The translations under genes were made by a program, and so were the position numbers. Under the pieces are notes generated by a model. It was not told where the DNA came from and made no database searches. It saw only the letters and a list, made by a program, of their open reading frames with translations. From the NCBI RefSeq assembly GCF_000302595.1, contig NZ_JH947128.1, forward strand, positions 248,001-312,000: a DNA stretch of 64,000 nt, in the 5' to 3' direction. Positions within the stretch are counted from its first letter, which is position 1; every line of letters begins with the position of its first letter. Of this stretch, positions 9,115 to 17,242 are shown one piece after another. Source of the stretch: Pedobacter arcticus A12 (lineage in GTDB: Bacteria > Bacteroidota > Bacteroidia > Sphingobacteriales > Sphingobacteriaceae).

Positions 9115-10268
9115 CTTACTATTTTGCCAACAAGTATATTTGGGGTTCGTACCCCTGCTTTTACCTCTCCTCCGGCTATTATAATTTCATTCTGAAAAAG
9201 AACAGCTTGGGTTGTTACCGTTCCGTAAGGAAGTATATTTTTCAATATTGTCCAAGAATTATTACTAGGACTGTACCGTAGGATCTCTTTACTAAAACCC
9301 GGATGGTTAGCTTGTACCCAAACCTTTTTAGTATTTAGTATTTCCTTTTTTAAGTAATCCTTTTCTTGGGCGATATCTGCAATGAGCTGTTCCGTTTGAT
9401 GAAAGGTTTCTCCTTTATCTCCACTAAAGAGGAACAATTCACTTCCAAGTGTTATTCCTGCAGATGCAGCCAAAGGATAAGGCAAACTTTCTTTTGTTGA
9501 CCAAACTTGGTTCTCAAAATCAAAGGCGTACACATTTTTATAGATTGTGCTGGTATCACCAACATTGCTTTTGCGCCCGCCTATTAAAAACATCTCTGTT
9601 TTGTCTTTAGCTACAGCGCTGAGTAGAACAGCATGCGAAACGGGTTGAGGAAGCTTTGGCAAATTTTTCCATCCCAAATTTGGGTCTTTAAGATTTAAAG
9701 CTAAAAACTGGTTACTTACTTCGTTTTCTGTTTCGCCCCCAACCAGATATACGATGTGATCAATAATAGTAAGAGCAGCGTTGCTCGAAGCTTTTGGTAA
9801 GTCTGGCAAATACTCAATTTCAATTTTACTATCTTTCGCTTGCCATTTCAAAAGCAATACCTTTTTAGTTTTACCATTTCCATTTTCCCCTCCTGCAACT
9901 ACTAGTCCTTCATTACAGCTTCCCACGGCACTATAAGCGAGTTGATAAGGTAATTTCACTTTGTTATTAAGACGAATTAATTTCTCCTTGTTTCTTTCTA
10001 AACAATAAACAAAAACATCATCATAGTAGGCTTTTTTTCCACCCATCCAAGGTTCTTTGTCTGGAAAATTAGTCCCTCCTGCCACTATAAAGGCATCATT
10101 ATGACATCCAGAAATTGCTCCAGCCAATCCCAATGATGTTAGCTGATGCCCGGACGATGGAATGTTAGTAGATATACTCCAGCTCATATTTTTAACATGT
10201 TGATTTTGGGCCATTAATACTGTAAATGGAATAATTGTGGTTAGAAAGGCGATGTATAGTTTTATCAT
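9111..10268 (-). CDS. kelch-type N-acetylneuraminate mutarotase (NanM-like)
   Basis: Secreted kelch beta-propeller of the NanM/cyclically permuted mutarotase family. It speeds interconversion of alpha- and beta-sialic acid after sialidase release. The longest frame starts at 10316, but the Met at residue 17 of that frame begins a clean signal peptide (MIKLYIAF, ending in MAQ), so I start at 10268. Kelch signatures recur (GGxxF/GGENGNG/LVGGETEN/LIGGRK/IIAGGEV). The gene overlaps the transporter gene by four bases and follows nanA by about 60 bases. Its location matches periplasmic action just before uptake. The family is clear. Epimerase activity on Neu5Ac is inferred from family and neighbours. 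Confidence 0.82.
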   Translation of the reverse strand: MIKLYIAFLTTIIPFTVLMAQNQHVKNMSWSISTNIPSSGHQLTSLGLAGAISGCHNDAFIVAGGTNFPDKEPWMGGKKAYYDDVFVYCLERNKEKLIRLNNKVKLPYQLAYSAVGSCNEGLVVAGGENGNGKTKKVLLLKWQAKDSKIEIEYLPDLPKASSNAALTIIDHIVYLVGGETENEVSNQFLALNLKDPNLGWKNLPKLPQPVSHAVLLSAVAKDKTEMFLIGGRKSNVGDTSTIYKNVYAFDFENQVWSTKESLPYPLAASAGITLGSELFLFSGDKGETFHQTEQLIADIAQEKDYLKKEILNTKKVWVQANHPGFSKEILRYSPSNNSWTILKNILPYGTVTTQAVLFQNEIIIAGGEVKAGVRTPNILVGKIVR

Positions 10269-10325
10269 TCTCATTAAACGTAGCAGTACACACGAAAGAA
10301 CAATCTTTCGTACCAACCCTCTAAA

Positions 10326-11276
10326 TTACACTGTAATTAAAGATTTATCAGCAGGGTTTATTGATTTAAATTTTGAAAAACCTAGATTCGCTACATCATT
10401 TTTAAACAAAATAAACTGAGCAGCGTCCATATTCTTAACTGGTAATCTAAATTCGCCACAGTCAATACCTACCAGCTTCATATAGGCTTTCCCAGTTGCT
10501 ATACCACCGTACTTACCCAGTAAGCGGATAAAATCAATCGATTTTTGCTGTAATGCTACTGCCGTTTTTAGATCATTAGCGTCAAAGGCGGCTATGAGTT
10601 GATGGTATAGTGGTGTAAAATAATTAAAGGTACTGCCCACTGCACCCTTGGCTCCTAAAACCAGTGCCGAAAGCATATTTTCATCACGCCCCCACAACAT
10701 ATCATATTTGTTGTTTTTGAAATTCATACAGGAAAGAAAGTCCATAAAGTCTTCATGGGTGTACTTAATTCCCGCAAAATTCGGAATCATTTCATCAACT
10801 TCTCCCAACAGATCAATCATATCAACACTTGCCCCAGTTAATACCGGAATATGATAATAATAAAATGGCATTTTAGGAACTTCAGCAGCGATTTCTGCAC
10901 ACATACTTGCCAATATTTTAGCGTTTGAAGGTTTAAAGTAAGACGGTGAAGTAAAAGATACCCCATATAAACCAATACTTTCCGCATGTTTGGCTAAAAC
11001 TTTGCAATCCGCAATACAGGTTCCTCCAAGCAACGTCATCACCCTAAAATCGGGATCTTTATTTGTAGCATTTGCCCAGGCTTCAGCGATGGTCATTTTC
11101 TCTTCCTTGGTTAAAGAGACACCTTCACCAGTAGACCCGCATATAAAAGCACCTTTCACTCCATTAGTTTTCAAAAGTTGGTAGTATGTAGGGATAATAG
11201 ATGGATTGATTTCACCTTTGCTATTCAACGGTGTAAAAGGAGCTGCAATTAGCCCGTGTAAATGCTGAAAATTCAT
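10326..11276 (-). CDS. nanA: N-acetylneuraminate lyase
   Basis: A 316-residue class I aldolase of the DHDPS/NAL family that splits N-acetylneuraminate into ManNAc and pyruvate. It has the GSTGEG substrate carboxylate loop at 48-53, the tyrosine of YHIP (Y141) and the Schiff-base lysine K171 in GIKYTHED. There is no signal peptide, so it acts in the cytoplasm. It is the first gene after susCD and is separated from susD by a strong hairpin-plus-U-run. Neighbouring sialidase, mutarotase, transporter and epimerase genes make sialic acid, rather than dihydrodipicolinate synthesis, the sure role. Confidence 0.93.
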   Translation of the reverse strand: MNFQHLHGLIAAPFTPLNSKGEINPSIIPTYYQLLKTNGVKGAFICGSTGEGVSLTKEEKMTIAEAWANATNKDPDFRVMTLLGGTCIADCKVLAKHAESIGLYGVSFTSPSYFKPSNAKILASMCAEIAAEVPKMPFYYYHIPVLTGASVDMIDLLGEVDEMIPNFAGIKYTHEDFMDFLSCMNFKNNKYDMLWGRDENMLSALVLGAKGAVGSTFNYFTPLYHQLIAAFDANDLKTAVALQQKSIDFIRLLGKYGGIATGKAYMKLVGIDCGEFRLPVKNMDAAQFILFKNDVANLGFSKFKSINPADKSLITV

Positions 11277-11303
11277 GTATTGTAATTATATATTTGTGGT
11301 AAT

Positions 11304-11352
11304 TAAAATCAAAAAGCTGTTATCGTAATTGTAATAACTACGATAACAGCTT
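11304..11352 (-). terminator. intrinsic terminator/attenuator between susD and nanA
   Basis: On the minus strand a perfect 14-bp stem (arms 11339-11352 and 11314-11327) with an 11-base loop is followed at once by a U-rich run. It sits in the 84-base gap between the susD stop and the nanA start. Because the downstream catabolic genes have no other clear promoter, it is best read as a partial terminator or RNA-stabilising hairpin giving more susCD than enzyme mRNA. Confidence 0.75.
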
Positions 11353-11360
11353 GTAGCTCA

Positions 11361-12899
11361 TTAAAACGGTGGGTATCCGTCTGTTTGTTTCAATAATCTA
11401 TTATTCGTAAGTGTTGCTCTATCAATTGGCCAAAATAATTTGTACGACGTAGCAGTAGTAAGAGAAGTATTTGCATAAACATAACTATCACCCATCCTTC
11501 TTAAATCGTACCAGCGTTTACCTTCTCCAATAAATTCCAAAAATCTTTCTTTTAGAATTGCTTCATTTGGATTAACGTCAATCGCTTGGGTAGGATAACC
11601 TAAAGTCAAAGCATTGTAATTCGACCCGTACGCCCTTGCTCTAACTAAATTAATTTCTGTTGATGGATCTTGTGACAACATCACCTTTGCTTCGGCTAAC
11701 AGTAGTAGTAAATCAGCATAACGATAAATAGGAAAGTCATTGGTATAAGCTCGACTACCCGCACTCTGTTCTCCCACATATTTTTTAAGAAATGCACCTG
11801 CAATAATGTAGTTAGCACCGGACTTCGAATACGCAGCTTGGATGGTTAAGTTTTTCCGAGAGTCCGAATCGTTGAACTTTTCGTAGGTAGCAATTTTAGT
11901 TGGAATACGCAGTAGTCCCCCATAATTATCTGTAACAACATCAAATTTTCTTGGTACTGCAGCATCGTAAAAATTAACGATAAGGCCTGTTTGCGGAACA
12001 TAATTACCTATAAAGCTCAAAGTAGCTTCATCTATTTTATTTTTTGATGCAAAAATAATTTCGCTATTGTCTTTATTGGTAGTTGAAAAAACATTAGCAA
12101 AATTCGAAACCAATGATAAGCTGGTGTTTAATTGAATATCTGTTAATGCAGTTTTCGCGATGGTTGCATCTGCTGTTCCTCCACCACGGTGAGCGGTCCA
12201 CAAATACACTTCAGCTTTTAGCATTTGAGTAGCCGATTTACTCCAAACTCCCTTTTTATCCTTTGTACTGAAAGCATAATTTGTTCCATAATTTGTATTG
12301 GATAAATCAATATCAGCTTTGATCAGCGTCATTACAGCAGGTAAATCTGAGGCTGCTTTTGCTAAGGTTTCAATGTCAATAGAAAAAATCGGTTCAGTCT
12401 GGATAATTACTTTGCCCCATGTTCTGTATAACTGAAAATAGTAAAAAGCTCTGAGACCGTATGCCATCCCTAAGAACTCGCTCTTTTTCGCATCCGATAA
12501 AATGGAAGTTGCATTTACTTTGTTGATCAGCAGGTTAATTTGATTGATATTACTGTAAAACTGACCAAAGTCACTCACGCCAGAATTATCAATATCTATA
12601 GTTTGCAACCACATTTTCTCTACTCCCTGCGTAGCTTCTCCGGTAAAAGCCGATGTAGAACCAGGATCTGTACCAAAAACATCTGAGCGTAGTTCCCCTA
12701 AATACTGAAAATTTGTATTGTGTGAGCGAAACCGATTATATATACCATATGCAAATGCATCGAATTGATCTGCGCTTTGCCAGTAACTTGCGTCACCTAA
12801 ACTACTTATGGGCTTTAGGTCTAAACTATTTTTACACCCTGCTAATAACATGGCTGTTAAGCCGATAAAACATAGTATGTTTTTTATATTTTTTTTCAT
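11361..12899 (-). CDS. RagB/SusD-family glycan-binding lipoprotein (PUL 1)
   Basis: A 512-residue outer-surface lipoprotein with lipobox LLAGC (Cys22), tetratricopeptide-like helices and the SusD C-terminal block (LVRARAYG, LKERFLEFIGEGKRWYDLRR). It captures oligosaccharides for the SusC channel encoded 18 bases upstream. By context it binds sialylated glycans or free sialic acid, like the NanU protein of other Bacteroidota. No separate SusE/F-like protein is encoded in PUL 1. Confidence 0.92.
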   Translation of the reverse strand: MKKNIKNILCFIGLTAMLLAGCKNSLDLKPISSLGDASYWQSADQFDAFAYGIYNRFRSHNTNFQYLGELRSDVFGTDPGSTSAFTGEATQGVEKMWLQTIDIDNSGVSDFGQFYSNINQINLLINKVNATSILSDAKKSEFLGMAYGLRAFYYFQLYRTWGKVIIQTEPIFSIDIETLAKAASDLPAVMTLIKADIDLSNTNYGTNYAFSTKDKKGVWSKSATQMLKAEVYLWTAHRGGGTADATIAKTALTDIQLNTSLSLVSNFANVFSTTNKDNSEIIFASKNKIDEATLSFIGNYVPQTGLIVNFYDAAVPRKFDVVTDNYGGLLRIPTKIATYEKFNDSDSRKNLTIQAAYSKSGANYIIAGAFLKKYVGEQSAGSRAYTNDFPIYRYADLLLLLAEAKVMLSQDPSTEINLVRARAYGSNYNALTLGYPTQAIDVNPNEAILKERFLEFIGEGKRWYDLRRMGDSYVYANTSLTTATSYKLFWPIDRATLTNNRLLKQTDGYPPF

Positions 12900-12917
12900 A
12901 ATCTTGAGTATAATTGG

Positions 12918-15900
12918 TTAAAAACCTACTTGTATTCCCATCACAAAGGTTCGTGGAGTTGGATAGGTACCACCATAAATACCATTGATAACTCTTATGT
13001 TATCGCTATTTACCGTAGTTGGTGGCTCTGGAGACGGCCCTGAAAACTTAGTAATGTAAAATAAGTTACTACCTGTTACATATACCTTTGAATTTGAAAG
13101 AATTTTTGATTTGCTCATGAGGCTTTTAGGGAAGTCATAAGAAATGGTTAACTCTCGCATACACAGATAATCTCCTTTTTCATAAAAGCGTGAATTATTT
13201 CCATTCAAGAATGGCGACGCATTATTTGCTCTTGTATAGTTTTGTTTTGATCCATTTACCTGATCGGCATAATAAACTTTAGGAATATCTGTATTTGTAT
13301 TGGTAGGAGACCAAGCATTTGCTTGTAAAGTAACATAATTTAAGGTTCCTTGGAAGTTCCCTAAAGTTCTTGCTAAAAGATCATTATAAATGGTATGACC
13401 TAGCGCAAAATCCCAACGGTTAAACACACTAAAGCCTTTATAAGATGCGTTTAAATTAAACCCTCCTGTCCATTTTGGGTATATATTACCTAAATAAACC
13501 TGATCTTTTGTATCAATAATATCGTCTTTATTTACATCTAACCAATTTACATCTCCTGGCGTGATTCTTCCATTAGCTCCCACAGGTAAATTTGGACCGG
13601 TAATTCTACCGATAAGATCCTGTCTATTGTTTGCAATAGCTATAACATCTGCCGCGTCCTTAAAAATAGAAACTTGTCTAAAGCCGTAAATATCGCCAAT
13701 CGTACCTCCTTCTTGTAAGCCGCCTACCCAAATTGGATTACCTGTTGACGGATCATAAACTTGTAAACCCCCTTGTCTGTTATTTTCATTTCCGTTATAA
13801 GGAAGTTTTAAAATTTTATTTTTAACAAAAGCAGCGGTAGCACCGGCACCTACTCTCCAATCTCCAGATTTTAGAATAACTGCATTTACACCGAGTTCTA
13901 ATCCTTTATTTTGAAAATTCCCTAAATTGGTTCTAAAACTAGAGAAACCAGTATAACCAGGTAGATTTAAATTTGTCAACAAGTCACTCGTTTCTTTGTT
14001 ATAATAATCGAAAATGAAAGTAACCCGATCGTTAAGTAGACCTAAATCAAGTCCAAAATCCGTTGTTTTACTTTTCTCCCATCTTAAACCCCCATTGATA
14101 ATTCCAGTGTTTAGGAAGCCTGCATTCCCGTTATAATTAGTCTGGAGGCCATAAACCCCTTGTACTTCATATCGGGAAAGGCCAGCGATATTTCCGTTTT
14201 GACCATAACTGATACGTGGTTTTAAACTTGAAACATATTTACTGATTGTAGAATTTTCAAAAAATTCTTCACGATGTATGTTCCACCCAGCAGAAACACC
14301 TGGAAAAAATCCGGCCCGGTTACCGGCTGCCAAATTAGATACTGCATCTAGTCTGAAAACGGCAGTAAACAAATATTTCTCATCAAAATCATAGGCTAGG
14401 CGCCCTAAAGCAGAATTAATTTTATATTGAGAAGCACTGGTGTAATTACCACCAGCTGCAAAGGTTGTTGAAGCATTTGCAGTAGGAATATCATCAGTAG
14501 GTGCATTTTGCCCTTGTACTTGTGCGTTGTAAGATTTTACGTTAAATAACTCTCCACCACCCATCACATTCAAATTGTGCTTGCCAAATGATTTGGTATA
14601 ATTTAAAATAGCATTGTACTGCGTTTGAAAGTCTTGTTCGAAAAGACTGGTTGAGGCTCTAGAAAAACTGCCACCAGAGTTTGCGAAAATCTGAGCGTAA
14701 CTTTGAGTAGATTTTTGGAATGATCGGTTTAATCTTTCTTTTAAGTAAGCATTTCCGGTAGCTTTTAAGTATAAACCAGGAATAATATCCCATTTAACAC
14801 TCGCATTCGCTACAACTCTATTTGTTCCATCTGAACGGTCAACCCTACTTAACCAATACAATGGATTTCCATCACTTATCCCGTTACCGGGATTGGGAAG
14901 CGTTTTCGCTTCATCACGCCACGGATTAAATGTTGGCCAAATTGCCAGATTACGATATAAAGTATTTGCTTCACTGCCAAGAACCCCAGTATTATTAGCT
15001 GTTGACAAAGTTAAAGCAGAGCTAACCTCTACATTAGGCTTTACTTTATATGAACCATTAACATCACCTGTATATCTTTTGTATTTAGAACCTACAATAA
15101 CACCATCTTCATTGAAAGCGTCAAAAGAAGCGAAATACTTCCCTTTATCATTACCGCCACTTGCATTTACATAATGGTCTTTTGTATAAGTATTTCTAAA
15201 AACAATATCATGGATTTCTCCTCCATGGTCTTTATACATAATTTGACCACCGTAAGGATCATCTACAATTTCCCAACCTGCCGGCAGTACGGTTGTTCCC
15301 GCAACATAGCTTTTAATATCAAAAGTTGCTAAATCTGCTGCGTTTGTAGATAAGCCTAAACCTCTAGAACTGTTAGCCTGTGCCAATGTTCTTCCTGCAT
15401 TCAAATAGCCTAAACGCGTATAATAGATAAAATCTTTCGCATGCATATAATCGTACCCTTTCCGTTCCGCATTATACCCTCCAGTAAATTTGTAGGAAAT
15501 TTGAGAGCTACCCAGCTTACCACTTTTGGTGGTTATCAAAATAACGCCATTATTTGCCCTTGTACCATAAATAGCTGTAGCAGAAGCATCTTTAAGAACA
15601 TCTATAGATTCGATATTTTCGGAGGAAATATCATTTAATGGCCTAATCACTCCATCTACTATCACTAAAGGACCTTGGGGACTATTAATAGATGCTCCTC
15701 CACGAAGTGTTAAAAAGAAATCCGCCCCTGGCTGTCCAGATGTGGTAACTACTTGTAAGCCTGCTATTGAGCCTTGCAATGCGGAACCAATATTTGATCT
15801 CGGTGTACTAGCTAACACTTCCTTGTCTAATTTTGAAACTGCATTGGTTAGGCTTCTCCTGCTCTGCGTACCGTAACCCACAACTACTACTTCACTTAAA

Positions 15901-16217
15901 CGTTCATTACTTTCGTTCAACAAAACACCTATTGTTGTGGATTTCCCCACCACTACTTCCTTTTTTTCAAATCCGGTAGAACTAAATATAAGTACATCCC
16001 CAGCTTTAGCAATAATGGCAAATTTTCCATCTACATCTGTAGATGTTCCTACGTTTGTTCCTTTAATTTTAATTGCTGTACCGGGAATGCCACCTCCCGT
16101 AGCATCGGTTACGGTACCTTTGATGGTACCATTTTGTGAAAAGGCTGAGAGCGCAATTAAGCAAACAGCCATGCTGAGCCATACAGCCCTAGCAAATGTT
16201 TGGTAATTTTTTTTCAT
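12918..16217 (-). CDS. SusC/RagA TonB-dependent outer-membrane transporter (PUL 1)
   Basis: A 1099-residue outer-membrane receptor: signal peptide (1-27), CarboxypepD-regulatory-like domain (about 30-115), the SusC signature EVVVVGYG, plug domain (LRGGASIN, IVDGV, DVLKDASATAIYG) and a 22-strand barrel ending in an aromatic C-terminal strand (IQVGF). It forms a lidded pair with the SusD next to it and moves the sialic-acid-containing product to the periplasm. By analogy with NanO it may take up free sialic acid. It is the first gene of the operon, with its promoter and a palindromic operator directly upstream. Confidence 0.95.
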   Translation of the reverse strand: MKKNYQTFARAVWLSMAVCLIALSAFSQNGTIKGTVTDATGGGIPGTAIKIKGTNVGTSTDVDGKFAIIAKAGDVLIFSSTGFEKKEVVVGKSTTIGVLLNESNERLSEVVVVGYGTQSRRSLTNAVSKLDKEVLASTPRSNIGSALQGSIAGLQVVTTSGQPGADFFLTLRGGASINSPQGPLVIVDGVIRPLNDISSENIESIDVLKDASATAIYGTRANNGVILITTKSGKLGSSQISYKFTGGYNAERKGYDYMHAKDFIYYTRLGYLNAGRTLAQANSSRGLGLSTNAADLATFDIKSYVAGTTVLPAGWEIVDDPYGGQIMYKDHGGEIHDIVFRNTYTKDHYVNASGGNDKGKYFASFDAFNEDGVIVGSKYKRYTGDVNGSYKVKPNVEVSSALTLSTANNTGVLGSEANTLYRNLAIWPTFNPWRDEAKTLPNPGNGISDGNPLYWLSRVDRSDGTNRVVANASVKWDIIPGLYLKATGNAYLKERLNRSFQKSTQSYAQIFANSGGSFSRASTSLFEQDFQTQYNAILNYTKSFGKHNLNVMGGGELFNVKSYNAQVQGQNAPTDDIPTANASTTFAAGGNYTSASQYKINSALGRLAYDFDEKYLFTAVFRLDAVSNLAAGNRAGFFPGVSAGWNIHREEFFENSTISKYVSSLKPRISYGQNGNIAGLSRYEVQGVYGLQTNYNGNAGFLNTGIINGGLRWEKSKTTDFGLDLGLLNDRVTFIFDYYNKETSDLLTNLNLPGYTGFSSFRTNLGNFQNKGLELGVNAVILKSGDWRVGAGATAAFVKNKILKLPYNGNENNRQGGLQVYDPSTGNPIWVGGLQEGGTIGDIYGFRQVSIFKDAADVIAIANNRQDLIGRITGPNLPVGANGRITPGDVNWLDVNKDDIIDTKDQVYLGNIYPKWTGGFNLNASYKGFSVFNRWDFALGHTIYNDLLARTLGNFQGTLNYVTLQANAWSPTNTNTDIPKVYYADQVNGSKQNYTRANNASPFLNGNNSRFYEKGDYLCMRELTISYDFPKSLMSKSKILSNSKVYVTGSNLFYITKFSGPSPEPPTTVNSDNIRVINGIYGGTYPTPRTFVMGIQVGF

Positions 16218-16242
16218 ATCTGGTTTAATTTAGTTGGTTTCA

Positions 16243-16261
16243 CATTATGTTATACATAATG
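16243..16261. promoter_or_regulatory. palindromic operator for the GntR-type regulator
   Basis: A perfect 19-bp dyad, CATTATGT-TAT-ACATAATG (8-bp arms, 3-base centre), lies in the divergent region between susC and the gntR gene. FadR/GntR regulators bind short dyads of this size. It sits 5 bases beyond the susC -7 box, near the expected +1, so binding would block transcription of the sialic-acid operon. Confidence 0.65.
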
Positions 16262-16266
16262 TTAAA

Positions 16267-16298
16267 CAAAGTAAATAGTTTTATTGCTTATTTGCAAA
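16267..16298 (-). promoter_or_regulatory. susC promoter (PUL 1)
   Basis: On the minus strand a TTTG element (16295-16298) is followed after exactly 20 bases by TTACTTTG (16267-16274), one mismatch from the Bacteroidota consensus TTTG-N19-21-TAnnTTTG. The palindrome lies directly downstream. Confidence 0.55.
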
Positions 16299-16339
16299 TA
16301 CTTAGTCACTTTTTTTATCTAAAAACTAGACAGTTAACC

Positions 16340-16347
16340 TATATTTG
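16340..16347 (+). promoter_or_regulatory. -7 box of the gntR promoter
   Basis: TATATTTG matches the Bacteroidota -7 consensus TAnnTTTG perfectly and lies 36 bases before the gntR start codon. No clear TTTG is seen at -33, only a T-rich stretch. Confidence 0.45.
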
Positions 16348-16383
16348 CCTTCAACGGCATTTGGAAGCGATTAAAATACAACA

Positions 16384-17079
16384 ATGGGAATCATTAACAG
16401 TTTAAAACAATTAGACACAAGTTCTTTAGTGGACAGGGTAGAAGACAAACTTGTTCAGCTTTTACAGGAACGAAAACTTAACGTCGGTGATAGCATCCCT
16501 ACAGAGTTGGAGCTATGTGCAGCATTAGGCGTAAGTAGAACGGTTGTGCGTGAAGCAATGTTGAGGCTAAGGATGATGGGGCTGATTGAGTCCAAGAAAA
16601 AGAGAGGCGCAGTGATTACGAGTCCCGATTTATTTGGAATTCTCGCCAAGAGCATGAATCCACATATTTTGGATCAAGGAACGTTACGAGAAATTTTTGA
16701 AATAAGACTCGTTCTAGAAATTGGCATGGCTGATTTTTTGTTTAAACGTATTACACCCGAAGATTTGGCTGAACTTCGAGAAATTGTAGAAAAGGATTTG
16801 GATTCTTCACAAGATCATATTTTCAATATTGATTATGAAGTTGCTTTTCATGGAAAGCTTTATGACATTACAGGTAATGAAACGCTTAAAAAGTTCCAAA
16901 GTCTATTACTACCTATATTCGATTTTGTACATAACAGTGGGCTGCTTAAAAAGCAAAAAGAAGTTTACGAGTTTGTATCGCACAAGGAACTTCTACATAT
17001 ATTAGAAACGGGTACACCAGAGCTTTTTAGAAACGCCATGAGAAAACATCTCGAAAATCATTTCAGTCGATTATTTTAA
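16384..17079 (+). CDS. FadR-subfamily GntR transcriptional regulator
   Basis: A 231-residue regulator with an N-terminal winged helix (about 12-75, with ELELCAALGVSRTVVREAM and the wing RGAV) and a C-terminal all-helical FCD ligand domain (about 90-230). It is the only plus-strand gene of the block, and it diverges from susC of the sialic-acid PUL. Members of this group include NanR of Enterobacteria, which responds to Neu5Ac. A similar role is likely here, acting through the palindrome at 16243-16261. The effector (sialic acid, ManNAc or GlcNAc) is not known. It converges with the heparinase-like gene of PUL 2, leaving a 163-base gap. Confidence 0.88.
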   Translation: MGIINSLKQLDTSSLVDRVEDKLVQLLQERKLNVGDSIPTELELCAALGVSRTVVREAMLRLRMMGLIESKKKRGAVITSPDLFGILAKSMNPHILDQGTLREIFEIRLVLEIGMADFLFKRITPEDLAELREIVEKDLDSSQDHIFNIDYEVAFHGKLYDITGNETLKKFQSLLLPIFDFVHNSGLLKKQKEVYEFVSHKELLHILETGTPELFRNAMRKHLENHFSRLF

Positions 17080-17242
17080 AACTGATTTGTTAACTAAATT
17101 ACTCTTTGATATAGTTTACGTTACAGCCTAGAGAGAACAAAATCCCGCAAGCATTGCTTGTTACAAATATATTCTATTTCTTTTTAATAATGGACAAAAT
17201 AGCTTGCAGTAGCCATTTCCACAGACACGTTTTAACCTACAT

